Below are positions 24,137 through 36,109 of a stretch of DNA of 64,000 nt, piece by piece (the first letter of the stretch is position 1; each line of letters starts with the position of its first letter). Below the pieces are notes generated by a model, which saw only the letters and a program-made list of their open reading frames with translations, ran no database searches and was not told where the DNA came from. The stretch comes from Salticus scenicus (Eukaryota > Arthropoda > Arachnida > Araneae > Salticidae): positions 130,737,475 through 130,801,474 of the forward strand of contig OZ005651.1 of the NCBI GenBank assembly GCA_963930645.1, written 5' to 3'. The translations under genes were made by a program, and so were the position numbers.

Positions 24137-25736
24137 CAGTGCGTTGCATGAATATAAACGCAACTTTTCCAATAACTAGAAATAGAATTTTTAAAATTTT
24201 AAAAGAAGGAAGCTGACTTACAGTTATTGCATGTGACCAACAATTGAATAAGGTGCTTTCAGCACCTATGTTTAGGCTCATGCAAGTTTATGTAAATGAG
24301 TGTTTAAGCATTTTCTTATTTTTCAGTGTTTTTCGTTTGTTGCGCGAAATTAAATGCACTCTGTATTTTGCGTTTAAAATTTAACAGAGCCACCGGAATT
24401 AAAACACAGATAGTCGTGTTACTAAAGTTATCTAAAAACAGTTTTAATGCTTGAGTGCAAAATTTACGGAGTTTGTTCAGGATGGCAAGAGGGAAAACTT
24501 TGACAGTAGACGAGAGGATAAAAATAGACTTTATGCATGGTAAAGACTTTAGCAATCATGAAATTGCATGTCGAATCGGAAAATGTGAGAGTGTTGGGCG
24601 AAATTATATAAAGGAAGGAGCAAATTATGGAAAAAAAAGTGTATAAGAAGCAAACAGGAAAGCTCACCAGTTACAACAAATGTCGAATATGCAACGTTTC
24701 AAAGAATAAGAATATTTTCTGTGCGAAGATAAAGGCTCAATACAATCTGGGTGTTCATCTGACAACCATATGGAGAACCATCAAAGCTGCAACATTCATT
24801 AAATTTAAGAAAACGAAGGTGAAACCACCCCTCACTCAAAAGCACAAAGATATGTGGTTGGAATGGGAAAGAAAATGGATTCTAGATTGGCTAAATTGGG
24901 AAAAGTCATCTTCTATGATGAAAAAAAGTTTAATCTCGATGGCCCGGACTAATTTCATAGCTACTGGCACGATTTGAGAACTGAAGAAATGTACTGTTCA
25001 AAACGTCAATCTGGAGGTGGGTCTGTCATAGTGTGAACAGCCATAGGTTTTAAAGGGACTTTTGAATTAGAGTTCGTGGCGAACACTATGAACTTCTGTA
25101 GATTATGTCCAGATGCTCACAAGGAATCTCTGCCGTCAAGCAGTCAAAAAAGCTGGAATAAATTATATTTTTCAGCAAGGTTGTGCATCTGTACATACAG
25201 CACATATCGTGAAAATATGGTTCCATGACAATAAAATTAAAGTTCTGGATTGACCCTCAAAAAGCCCCAATTTAAACATAATGGAGAACGTATAGGGTAT
25301 TCTGGTTCGCCATGTTTGCGTAAACAGAAGGCAGTTTAACACAAAAGATGAACTAAAATCAGCCATTCTATTAGCTTGGAAGACAATCAGCTTGAAAGAC
25401 CTCATGCCACTTATCAGTCAATACCAAGGCGTTTACTGGCTGTTCTAGAAGCCAATGGTGGCTTTACAAAGTATTAGATACAGTACTATTACACAGGAAG
25501 TTATTTTTTACATGTGCTGTTTAAATTCATGCAACATGTATTTTTGTCATAAATTCAATAAAATTATTTTCTAAAAAATCATATTGGTCTTTCATTGTTT
25601 TGACTCGAATTTTCATTTCTTGAATCATACACATACAGTTTGCATCAAGTGTCACCTATTCATATTTTTTTTATTACACTTCTATACCATTCTAATTCTT
25701 AAAACTAAGGTGTGTTTATATTCATGCAACGCACTG
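24137..25736 (+). mobile_element. Complete but decayed Tc3-like transposon, 1.6 kb
   Basis: The TIRs CAGTGCGTTGCATGAATATA and ATATTCATGCAACGCACTG are flanked by TA on both sides. The element encloses a degenerate transposase (24482-25477). Length and structure are those of a full-size Tc1/mariner-superfamily element. Confidence 0.92.
24482..25477 (+). pseudogene. Tc3-like transposase pseudogene
   Basis: The start MARGKTLTVDERIKIDF followed by ACRIGKCESVGRNYIK is the paired-like helix-turn-helix DNA-binding domain of Tc1/Tc3 transposases. Downstream, in shifted frames, KVIFYDEKKFNLDGPD carries the second catalytic Asp region and WHDLRTEEMYCSKRQSGGGS follows as in Tc3-like proteins. About 332 codons would span it, near the usual ~340. 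At least two frameshifts and several stops (for example DGPD followed by a stop) make it dead. It was once the mobilising enzyme of the surrounding element. Confidence 0.88.
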
Positions 25737-26639
25737 TATAATATCATATATATTATTCAGAATGCTTTTTTTAGGTAATTTTTCAATTTTTTTTTTTTTC
25801 CTTTTTATATCCTTTCCAAAATTTTTAATGTCATCCCTTATGTATATTTTTCAAAGGTTTACTGGTTAAGTTGAAGGTATCAATTTTCAGTCTAAATCAG
25901 TTATCAGTAAAAGTCTAAGCAACATATCATTTCTATTGTGAAAGCTTGTCAAACAGATTTTTATAGTTGTTCATAATAATACTTTACAGTTAACTTCCAA
26001 TTATCTGTGGAATTGAGTGACACAAGTTCCACAGATAATGCAAATAGCAGATAAAACACAAAAAGATAAAAAATGAGGGTTAAATGTGATAAAAAATATT
26101 CTAGCTCAAAAACTTTATTGTATTTTATATAAAACTTGATATAAACAGTAAAAATATTTGAATCTTATGTACTAAAAGATATAAAAACAATAAACAATTA
26201 TACTTATGATGAAAAGTCAGGGTACAATCTGTAAACGAATTAATTACTAAATTAAACAGTATTGTACTGTACAAAAAATAAAACAAAAACATAGTTTTTT
26301 ATACATATATATTTTTTAATCAATCATTTATTATTATTTCTTATTGAGAAAACACTTTTTCTTGATTCCGCACTTTATTCATCTTGCCTTTTTCCTGTGC
26401 CACAGATAATCTGCAATGTGCATAATCCGTTCACAGATATGCTGCACTACAGATCCATTAAATGAATCATACAGGATAAAATATATAATCGATATTGCTT
26501 AAAGAATATGATTATCAAAGAAATATTTAAAATGATATTTGTAATTAATACAGATCTACAAAAAAAAGCTTCATTTGTAACACCTTAATTCTGATTTTTT
26601 TATGGTTCTCTGAAAGTTTATATCAGTGATAATTTTTTT
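25737..26639. other. AT-rich intron with a small inverted repeat
   Basis: ATTATCTGTGGAA (26000) and TTCCACAGATAAT (26027) form a 13-bp hairpin; GCCACAGATAATCTGCA recurs at about 26399. This may be the remnant of a pogo-like MITE. No gene seen. Confidence 0.4.
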
Positions 26640-27097
26640 AACAGATCATACGTTGACACTTGTTGATGCCCCAGCATTCAAATCTGCAACAATTTAAAGA
26701 AGGGTTGCACATTTGTCATGTTTAATGATTCTCGTCAGTCGTCACTGGTCCTGTTCTTTCACGATCTTTTTCTAGCCACAGGGACATTGGAGATTTGATA
26801 TTTTACTGTATTCCTGATATTCCCGATTCACGGTACACTCGCAAAATGATCGTACTCAAAAATCCAAATTTCATAGCTACCTTGGAAATTATATAATCCC
26901 TCTTTCGTACAAAAATTGTAACACCATGTTCAAAGTTGCTTAAATCTTGATAACCTGCCATTGTAATAGCAGTAATCGATCTAACAGCTTTGATAAACAC
27001 CTGTTATCTTATATAAGCACTGCCGATTGCATCTCGTTACTTTAATTGGTTCCATACCTCTGTTACCGCCTGTACCAGTTTTTTTGGCTCTTCAGTG
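26640..27097 (-). pseudogene. Tc1-like transposon remnant (left TIR and transposase N-terminus)
   Basis: On the minus strand the TIR CACTGAAGAGCCAAAAAAAC starts beside a TA at 27098-27099, followed by a reading frame with MAGYQDLSNFEHGVTIFV and SKVAMKFGFLSTIILRVY, the HTH region of a Tc1-like transposase. A further ~100 nt, in broken frame, gives WGINKCQR-like residues expected after it. The catalytic half and the other TIR are absent. Confidence 0.7.
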
Positions 27098-27214
27098 TAT
27101 AAACATAAGTGTAAGCACTCATATAGCATGATACAAGTACTTAAATATTTAAATAAAATTTCCTATTTATACTATAATATAAATCCAAAAAAACAGCCTA
27201 CTTGGAAATTCTTG

Positions 27215-27712
27215 CTAAACTTTTCGGTGTGGATCCACACCATCTTCAGGCTTGAACTCCGAAAATCTTAGCTGTTGTGTCGGCACCTCAATCACCTTCC
27301 CTCTACCTTTAATCAGGTGTTCCCATTTCTCGATGGCTGTTGAAGGCTCGTTTTGGTTACAACTATGCACATTATTGATAATCTCTATTGCTTTGCAATT
27401 TATAGCGTAACGGTAGTTTTTATAATTTGCAAGTTTTTTAATATTATCAAAATCTATTTTTATGTTATTGTTTTGAAAAATTCTAGTTAAGGCAGTGGTA
27501 GTTTTATTAAATTTTATATCGTTTTTATGTTCTTTTATTCTGGTTTTCATTTTTATTTTAGTTATTCTTATATAAAATCCCTCTTTGTTATTGTCAGTTT
27601 TATATTTTATTTGGTAAATTCCAGCAGTTTCTAAATGGTTTATTTTGTCTTTATCATTATGGACTCTTTCAAAAATATTTGAATTGGGTTTAATGGGAAT
27701 GTTTATGTTCAT
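27215..27712 (-). pseudogene. PLE GIY-YIG endonuclease domain
   Basis: The 165-codon frame includes GIYQIKYKTDNNKEGFYIR then ITKIKMKTRIKEHKNDIKF, with the GIY motif intact and YIG changed to YIR, followed by TTTALTRIFQNNNIKIDF. GIY-YIG nucleases in PLEs nick the target for insertion. The frame runs through the hammerhead-like core to end in the terminal inverted repeat (FKPEDGVDPHRKV is the translated core). Confidence 0.85.
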
Positions 27713-27918
27713 TTTTGAGGCTTAATTTTTAATTTTCATGCCAGCACCTTTATCAAATGGAATCGTTGTTGTGAATTTTGGCTTTATTTTTTGAGCATTA
27801 TCTATGTGATTTAATTTTTTAATGTTTTTTTATATAAACGGCACATTAAGTACTTTTGATAACCTGCTTTTTTCACGATTTCTAAATTTTTTCTAATTCT
27901 TTCTTGAGTAAAACTTCA

Positions 27919-28317
27919 TTAGAGCAAACTAAAATAGGTTATGATGTAGGTTTGGATTGTATTAATTTTATTTTTATACGGTGCTTTACATTTATTATTG
28001 ATGATTTCATCGCTGTTGTTCCGTTTTCTATATACGGTAGTTTCAAATGATTCGTTGCATTTATTTCGTATTATAGTGACATCTAAATAATTTACTTGAT
28101 GGTTATATTCAATTTCATGCATGAACTGAATATTTCTGTCTATTTTATTTAATTTCTTAAGAATTTCGTCTACTTTAAAACTCTTATTTATAATGGAAAA
28201 AACATCATTGACATATCGGAACCAAATAGCTATCTCGTTTTTCAAATCCTTAAATATTGTTTCTTCAATTAATCTAAGTTTTAGTTCAGCAATTATGTCC
28301 GAGATTGGTGATCCCAT
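27919..28317 (-). pseudogene. PLE reverse transcriptase segment
   Basis: The open frame begins MGSPISDIIAELKLRLIEE (RT motif B region, preceded upstream by NYFMFNGQIYKQKKGVP), then IWFRYVNDVFSI, the catalytic motif C, where YVDD would be expected and the first Asp is Asn. It continues with NIQFMHEIEYNHQVNYLDV and ends before the endonuclease. Synthesis of DNA on RNA would need the missing Asp, so it is inactive. Confidence 0.85.
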
Positions 28318-28959
28318 CGGGACTCCTTTTTCTGTTTATAAATTTGGCCATTGAACATGAAGTAATTTTTAGTTAAAATCAAATTACTAACCGTTATCAA
28401 AGTTGTGCTAATTTCATTCTGGTCTTTATATCTGCCAAACATACATGGGACATTAGGAGCGTTATTTTTGATTTGAGGGGGTTTATTATTTGGCCAGGTT
28501 CCTTCATTTATTAGATTTTTGGTTTTATCTATGAGTTTATTAATGGTATTGATTTTTTTTTCTCAACGCCTATTTCTTCTATTGTGTTTTCTATTTTTAC
28601 TATATAATCATTTCTGTTTAAAATCGTGATTTTTCCGGTTTTATCTGTTAATACACAGGCCATATGATTTGAGTTCCTTAATATCAGCTATATTGGTATT
28701 TCGGTCTTTAATTCTTTTAGTTAGTTCTGTTTGTGCAATAGTCCTTAATTTGTTCTTTTGTGGTTCCGGAATAAAGTTGAGAGAGGCCTCGATTTTAGCT
28801 ATACTATCGTTTATGTTGATGGGGGGGGGGGGGTTCTAAAATAAATTTTCGACCTAATTTCAATATTGTGTCTTGATGTGAATTAAGCTTGATATCTGAA
28901 AAATTAATATATGGGTATTCAGTTTTATTTTTAATATCGTCATGATTTTTCTTTTCTAA

Positions 28960-29223
28960 TCAAAATTTAAGTTTTTTATTTTGTCTGTTCGTATAAATAT
29001 TCCATTCAATTTCATCAAAAACTTCAATTTTATTTTTCATATCTAAAAATCCATTATCTGTGCAATATTGCTTAATTTCCTGCTCCAAAAGGTTCACTTT
29101 CTCTCTTAGTCTATAAAAGTTCAATGTTTTATTTCGTAAAGCTTTATTTAAAATCACATTTTCAAATTTTTGGGTTTCTTTCTTGAATTGTGTTTTAATG
29201 TTTTTATTTGTTACAAACTTCAC
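28960..29223 (-). pseudogene. PLE N-terminal segment
   Basis: An 87-codon open frame, MKFVTNKNIKTQFKKETQ onward, rich in Lys and Asn, with RLREKVNLLEQEIKQYC able to form a coiled coil. It sits where the pre-RT region of the PLE should be. It shows no catalytic motif by itself and is assigned only by position within the element. Confidence 0.5.
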
Positions 29224-29440
29224 ATTAAAATATTCAAAAATTCCATTATCGATAATTTACACTCAAGAAACATGTAAATATTCATTAAAAATTTTATACA
29301 AGTAAGCTAAAAACAATAAAAAAGTTCCATAAATTCTAAAAAACTTCAATAAAATTGTGCCGTCTGAAGATGGTGCGGATCCACACTGAAAAGTTTAGCA
29401 AGAATTTCCAAGTAGGCTGATTTTTTGGATTTATATAATA

Positions 29441-29948
29441 CAAGTATTTTACTTATTTTCAGCTTTTAAAAATCGCAGAAAAATCACAATTTGAAATTAA
29501 GTTTGTCTATTTTATCTGTACTTAAAGTGTGCTTCTGTTTACTTACACGCTAAATTTTATTTTTAATACTATGTATCTGCATTAAAATTGATTTATCGGT
29601 CCTTTACTATAAAAAAAGTAGCTTTTGGCTTAGAAATAGCTTAAACTATCATGGTTCTAGATATTATTTAACATACTAATCAATTTGCATTTATAAAAAT
29701 ATAAAAATAAACAAATTTAAATCAAATAAATTAAATAATAGTAATATCAAGGAAGTTACAAACTCTATTATAAAATCAACAAACTTCTATTTGTATACTC
29801 CTGTTTAGACAACATCAAAGCTGCAACAAAGTTAAACAGCCAGAGATTTAAGTAATAGCATATTTTTGTTTGATGTTTTTAAAAATAATAATATAAGGTA
29901 TAAATATAAGGTAATTTTTTCTTAACAATAAAATTTTAAATTTCTTAT
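29441..29948. other. AT-rich intron, no gene
   Basis: Unremarkable AT-rich DNA between the PLE and the next MITE. Confidence 0.45.
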
Positions 29949-30174
29949 GGTAAAGGCAACAGTGTTCATCACCCCTAACATTTGTACACCAGTGTTCGTC
30001 ATCCTAACAAAAGACATGTTAAAATAAGTGCTCAATAATACCTATAAATTTCATTCCACCTGTGTTAGATTCCTCAGAACCAGAGAATCTAGCTCAAGCA
30101 GATTCAAATTCACAGATGTTAACGGTTATTTTAACATGTTGTTTGTAAGGGTGACGAACAGTGGTGTTTTTACC
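29949..30174. mobile_element. MITE of ~226 bp with TIRs
   Basis: GGTAAAGGCAACAGTGTTCATC and its right partner (GTGACGAACAGTGGTGTTTT then TACC) are inverted and imperfect. ACATGTTAAAATAA is also inverted inside. The flanks are AT-rich and the target duplication is not certain, so the superfamily is not assigned. Confidence 0.6.
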
Positions 30175-30627
30175 TTAAATGTTTTTTAAAAAAATTTAAA
30201 GACAATAAAACATTTGAATAAATGTCTATTTTCAAAATGACAAATCTCAAAGCTAATATTAACAACAGATTCAGAGTTCACTATAAGCAGAATTATATTC
30301 TTATCAAAGTGTCAGTGAAACAAACAACCAACTAGGTAATCAAACTTGTAACTTTAAAAGTATTCGTATATCACAATTTTAACTTGTATATTAAATTTGT
30401 TTTCTAGTTCTAAATCAAAATTTAAAATCTGACACAACAAACAATAGAAAACACTTTCATTCTTTGATGATTGCAATATAAATTAATAAAGGATAATTTG
30501 AATAAATGAATGTTAAATCTATCAAAATACTTATAAACAGAACCTTAACCAGAAAAATAAATTCTTGATAAATTTTAGAAATATAATAAATTTTCCATAC
30601 ATGCTAATTAACTTAAAAATATTCCTA

Positions 30628-30762
<135 letters not shown>

Positions 30763-31259
30763 TCATTGTGCCTAAATGTGATAACCCATAAATGCGATAA
30801 AGTATCTATCTGAAAATCTAAATACATAAATTGCATACTTATAACTCATAATGGAACATACACATTTCAAGAATGGTTCGCGAAACTTTTCATTAAATTT
30901 TAAAGGTTTTTTCTAGTAGAATTTTCTTTTGCTATAAACATTGTTCATTATGGCTTTCCGCAGTCTTTTCCTAATTGCGATGAAATATTTTCAAATAGTA
31001 ACTGTAATTTTATCCTTTTATCTTTAAAGGTCAAATAACCACTGTTACGTCATGACCTTGAATATCCTTTACACCTATCAGAAGCAAGTTAAAATACTAC
31101 ACATTTTTTATTAGAGGGGTTTAAATTTTATCGCATTTAATGGTCTGTTTACAACATTTTCCTAAATGTGACAAATTTTATCCCTTAAATGCAGAGAGTT
31201 TTAACAATTGATATACAAAGGTAAGTTTAAGCATTTTTCCCTTTTAACACATCCCAAAT

Positions 31260-31880
31260 AAGTTAAAAAGTGACTTCGGTTTGTCTGTCTGTGTCTCTCT
31301 GTCTGTCCATCTATCTGTCTGTTCGTGCTCTAACCACCCATAAATGTTTATGAAATTCCTTAAAATTGATATATGTTATTCAAGTTCACTATCAGATGTT
31401 TTCTATTGAAAATGGAGTTAATATCTCTACTGGTTTGTGTACAGGGACACCCAAAAGTATTCCAAAGCATTGTGTTCTGTGAGAGGTATTTCTGTACAAG
31501 CCATATTTGATATCTTAACTGTACAAAAATCTTAATGAAATTGAAATATGTTTTTCAAGTTTACTATCGGATATTTCATATATAAAATGGAATAAATACT
31601 ACCACTGGTTTGTGCACAGGGACACTCGAAAGTATTCCAAAGTATTGCGTTCTGAGAGATGTATATCTATAAACCAAATTTTAATAACTTTACTTTCCAC
31701 AAAGCTTAATGAAATTGAGATATGTTATTCATATGCAAAAAAGATTGCTTTCTATAGAATATAGTATGATTAGTAATAGATTTACAGAGCAACACAAAAT
31801 TATTATGTTACATTGAGAGATATTAATAAAAATTTGCTGGAACTGCACTTTCGTTTACATTAAGCGTTTTCAACACTTTC
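31260..31880 (+). repeat. Satellite arm, plus orientation, part 1
   Basis: Units of about 175 bp with landmarks TTCACTATCGGATGTTTC, TGTGTACAGGGACACCC and GAGAGGTATTTCTA. A TGTC/TCTG microsatellite (31279-31323) opens the block. It is interrupted at 31893 by the solo LTR and resumes at 33038. Confidence 0.85.
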
Positions 31881-31892
31881 TCTAACAATTTT

Positions 31893-33037
31893 TGTTAGCT
31901 GGTGTGAAGTAGATCCAAGGCTAAGTGAATTAGCAGAGGAGCCTACTCTAGACGTAAACACCAGCGTAACAACATTTAAAGTTAATTAAATGAATTAGAT
32001 ACATGGAAGCTAGAGTAAGTAAATATGCTGAAAGATAAATATGTAGAAATTGTTAAATAAATGACCATAACAAATTTTTAATTTAATTTGTATTTTAATT
32101 GAAACAATAAATTCAAAAAAAAAGTTTATATAAATATAACAATAAGTTTATATGAATAACAATAAGATAATTGAAGTAGACAAATACTTTTTATATGTAA
32201 CAAACATACCAAAGCAGATGCTGGATGACAAACAAGGTGAGTACGAAGACAATATTTAACATCTTTTTATTTCCCATATAGGTTGCAGAAAAGACTACTA
32301 CGTGCCATTAGAAAGAAGCTGGTGACACTTATGTAGAAGACGTGACGTTCTTGTTTCCACTTGTTATTGTCGCGATATGAACACCTATAAATTTCATTTA
32401 AATTTCGAACTCACAAAAAGGATTAACGTGAGTTATAACTAACTAAAAATGAAAAGATTTTATTTGAATATAAAAAATAAACGCCACATATTACGGCGAT
32501 ATCTTATGAAGCCGGCATCGGCGAAAAATGAACAATGGCAGGGGCAAGAGCAAAGGTAAAAGCAACCGCAAAGGCAACCGCGAACACCCACTACCATCGG
32601 CGTTCGCTATTTATAGTTTCGCGGGAGAAACGAAGTGATCTTCCGGATGTACGTTGGGGCATGTGCCGGCGCGACGCGGCGCGTGCGTAGTCTTCGGCTA
32701 TCGTTCTTAGAGATGTTTTATGCAAATTTTTGAAACTTGGCTCAGTCGGAACTTCCGGAAGGTTAGCTATTGTTTACGTTTCGCGTTTGAAAAAATTCAA
32801 ATGGATGATTTAAATTTGAAAGCTCTTTAATATAGCATTTCATTGAACGATATATTTATTTTCCTGGTAAGTAGAAAATATATTAAAAGGAAATTAGGAT
32901 TTTTAATAAATGTTTAATTTTTTTTTCAACTAACGTTTTTTTTTCTTTAAGCTTTATTTTAAGAGTGATTAATTTTTAATATATTTAATTAGCATAACGA
33001 TAAGAAAAAACGGCAAACTATAGGTTTACTATTAACA
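31893..33037 (-). mobile_element. Solo LTR, copy 2, with 5-bp target duplication
   Basis: On the minus strand it begins TGTTAATAGTAAACC and ends CCAGCTAACA, flanked by ATTTT (plus-strand reading) on both sides (31888-31892 and 33038-33042). It is the inverted partner of 5965-7103 and shares a GC-richer promoter-like region and a TATA-like TATAAATAG on the minus strand (near 32610-32620). The TG...CA ends and 5-bp duplication indicate an LTR of a retrovirus-like retrotransposon with internal genes lost by recombination. It is younger than the satellite it splits. Confidence 0.8.
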
Positions 33038-35070
33038 ATTTTTAAGTGTGGATATATTTCCAATTTGTGTATTTGTCTGTCTGTTTGTCTGCCCATCTGT
33101 CTGCCTTTCTGCGCAGTAACTCTTTTAACGCTTTCCAACAAGGTTGAAAAGTGTTAATGACTTTGGTTTGTCTGTCTGTCTGCCCATGCTCTAACTCCCG
33201 TAAATATTTATGGAATACCTTGAAACTAATATATGTTATTTAAGTTCATTATCGGATGTCCCCTTATGAAAATGCAGTGAATATCTCTACTTGTTTGTGT
33301 ACAGGGACACCGGCAAGTACTGCAAACTATTGTTTTCTATGAGAGGTATTCCTGTAAATCCTATTTTAATAACTTTACTGTGCATAAATCTTAATGAAAT
33401 TGAAATATGTTATTCAGGTTCACTATAGGATGTTTCTTTTGTAAAATGGAGTAAATATTACCACTGGTTTGTGTACAGGGAGACTTGAAAGTATTGCGTT
33501 TTATGAGAGGTATTTCTACAAACCAAATTTTAATAACTTTATTTTGTAAAAAGCTTAATGAAATTGAAATATGTTATTCATATGCACAAAAGACTGCTTT
33601 TTATAGAATACAATTAGTATTAGTCTTTACAGGGCCACATAAAAATATTAAGTTACATTAAGAGCTATTAATAAAAATTTACTGTAACTGAATTTTCTTT
33701 TACAATAAGTGTTTTCAACACTTTCAAACAATTTTTAAGTGTGAATATGATCTAATTTGTTTATCTTTCTGTCCGATTGTCTATCTTTCTATCTGTCTGA
33801 CTCCCGTCCCAAGAGTACTTAAATATTTTCAGAATTTTTAAAAATTAATATATGTTATTCAAGTTCACTATGGAATGTTTCCTATTTAAAATGCCTCTAA
33901 TATGTCCTGTACAACTTGTGTACAGGGACACACAAAAAACTTCCAATGCATTGCGTTTTAGGTCAGACATTTTTATAAATCACATTTAAATAACTTTCTA
34001 TTGTAAAAATTATAAAGAAATTGAAATTGATTTTAATATTCTACAATAATGTTTTGTACAGAATATGATATGATCAACCTTCAGATTTACAGGACTACAC
34101 TAAAATATTCAAATACATTTAGGGCAGCAATTATAATCTAACGGCTGGATTTTCTTTTGCATTAATAACCTTTTTGCATTATATGCCTTTTTAATGTTTT
34201 TCAACGATGTCTAAGAGTGATTTTAAATTCAGTTAGTCAATCTGTATATTTTTCTGTGCTTCTGTCTGCAGTGTGATAAAGTAGGCAAAGAATATTGAAA
34301 GTTATAAGATACAACAAGAACGTACTGTTGGAAAGCATTAATATTCAATGTGCACTGCATGATTTTTCATTCTTGTTTCAAAACTTTCCAACAAGGTTGA
34401 AAAGTGATAATGACTTCAGTTTGTTTGTCTGTCCACGCTCTAACTCCAATAAATATTTATGGAATTTCTTGAAACTGATATATCGTATTCAAGTTCACTA
34501 TCGGATGTTCCCTATTGAAATTGCAGTGAATACCTCTCCTGGTTTGTGTACAGGGACACCCAAATTTTTTCAAATCATTATGTTCTATGAGATATATTTC
34601 TAAGAACAGTATTTTATACATTTACTTTACACAAATCTTAATCAAACTGAAATATATTATTCAAGTCCACTGTCGGATGTTTTCCATTGAAAATTAAGTA
34701 AATACTATCACTGGTTTGTATATAGGGACAACCGAAAGTATTTAAAATTATTGAGTTTTATGGGGGGTATTTCTAAAAACCAAATTTTAATAACTTTACT
34801 TAGCACAAGTCTTAATTAAATTAAAATATATTATTCATAAGCGCAAAAGAATGCCATAAAATACAGTATTATTAACATTAGATTTACAGGGCCACACAAA
34901 AATATTCAGCTACACTAAAGACAGTTATTGGAAATTTGCTGGAATTGCATTTTTGTTCACATTAAGCGTTTTTATCACTTTCTAAATGTTTTAAAACTTT
35001 CCAACAAATTTGAAAAGGATTAATGACTTAGGTTTGTCTGTCTGTCCACACTATCTCCCTTAAATATTCA
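33038..35070 (+). repeat. Satellite arm, plus orientation, part 2
   Basis: Successive ~175-bp units, grouped into larger blocks of about 600-650 bp, each opened by (TGTCTG)n and CTAACTCCCGTAAATATTTA. The ORF at 34295-34603 is simply a translation of one such unit. Confidence 0.85.
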
Positions 35071-36030
35071 TGGAATCACACAGAGTTACACATACACTGT
35101 TCAGAAAAGAAGAGTTAAACACAGAGTTGCACACACTGTTATAAAAAGGCAAAATTACACACAGTCATACACAAACTGTTAATAAAAATACAGAGTTACA
35201 CACAGAGCTACATACGCACTGTTAGCAAAAAATTAGCGGTACACACAGCATTACACGCATTGTCAAAAGAAAAATATATTTACATACGGAGTTACACACA
35301 CTGTTAATAAAAAGGTGAAATTATACACAGAGTTACATACACTTTTAATAAAAACGCAGAGTTACAGACAGAGTTACACACACAGTTAAAATGATGACAG
35401 AGTTACACAGAGAGTTACATGTGCATTGGTAATTATATACAAGGTTACACATACATAGTTACAGATAGAGTTACACACACTGTTAGCAAAAAAATCAGTG
35501 ATACACACACAGTTACACACATTGTTAAAAAAAAAGAATTAAACACTAAATTACACACGCTGTTAATAAAAAGGCAGAAATATACATGGAGTTACACTAT
35601 TAATAAAAAGGAAGAGTTCCACACACAGTTAATAATAAGGCAGAATTACACACAAACTTTTAATTACATACAGGGTTATACACACACTGTTAGTTACACA
35701 TATGATTACACACACTGTTAGCAAAAAATCAGCGATATATACAGTGTTACACACATAATGTTAAAAAGAAGAAGAGTTACTCACACAGTTAATAAAAAGC
35801 AGAGTTACACACACTGTTAATAAAAAAGAAGAGCTACACACACACACTGTTAATTGCATACAGGGTTACATACACACTGTCAGTTACACATAGTTATGTA
35901 CACTGTTAGAAAAATTCAGCAATACACACAGAATTACACACACACTGTTCAAAAAAGGAGAATTACACACTGTTAATAAAATGCACAGTTCCACACAAAG
36001 TTCCACACACTGTTAAAGGCAGAGTTACAC
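35071..36030. repeat. Minisatellite core of the palindrome
   Basis: About 25 irregular units of 30-45 bp sharing AGAGTTACACACACTGTTA followed by AATAAAAAGGC or a variant. It lies near the centre of symmetry of the satellite arms. A plus-strand ORF (35419-35721) is its translation and is not a gene. Confidence 0.85.
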
Positions 36031-36109
36031 AACACTTTATCTTCAAATAGATATGTGGTATTAAATATTTTATAAACTAATAAAAAAACAAAAAATCACA
36101 CATTATGCA

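Larger units (their letters stand above)
27172..29440 (-). mobile_element. Penelope-like element, 2.3 kb, decayed
   Basis: The element is bounded by inverted terminal copies of ~75 bp: AAATCCAAAAAAACAGCC and CTACTTGGAAATTCTTGC on the left match the right end reversed. On the minus strand it encodes an N-terminal segment (29223-28960), RT motifs and a GIY-YIG domain (27712-27215). Both ends carry hammerhead-like cores. Internal frameshifts and a shortened RT N-terminal region make it non-autonomous. Confidence 0.85.

Noticed and set aside
31888..33042. Full LTR retrotransposon
   Set aside because: No gag, pol or second adjacent LTR in the same orientation; only a single LTR-like unit with target duplication.
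34295..34603. 102-codon plus-strand ORF
   Set aside because: It lies wholly in a ~175-bp satellite unit; parallel frames recur in other units on both strands (for example 37056-37247, 43272-43529).
35419..35721. 100-codon plus-strand ORF, Thr/His/Val rich
   Set aside because: It is the translation of the ACACACTGTTA minisatellite; no start context or domain.
35071..36030. CRISPR-like array of repeats and spacers
   Set aside because: Repeat units vary and overlap, spacing is irregular, and the context is a eukaryotic intron.
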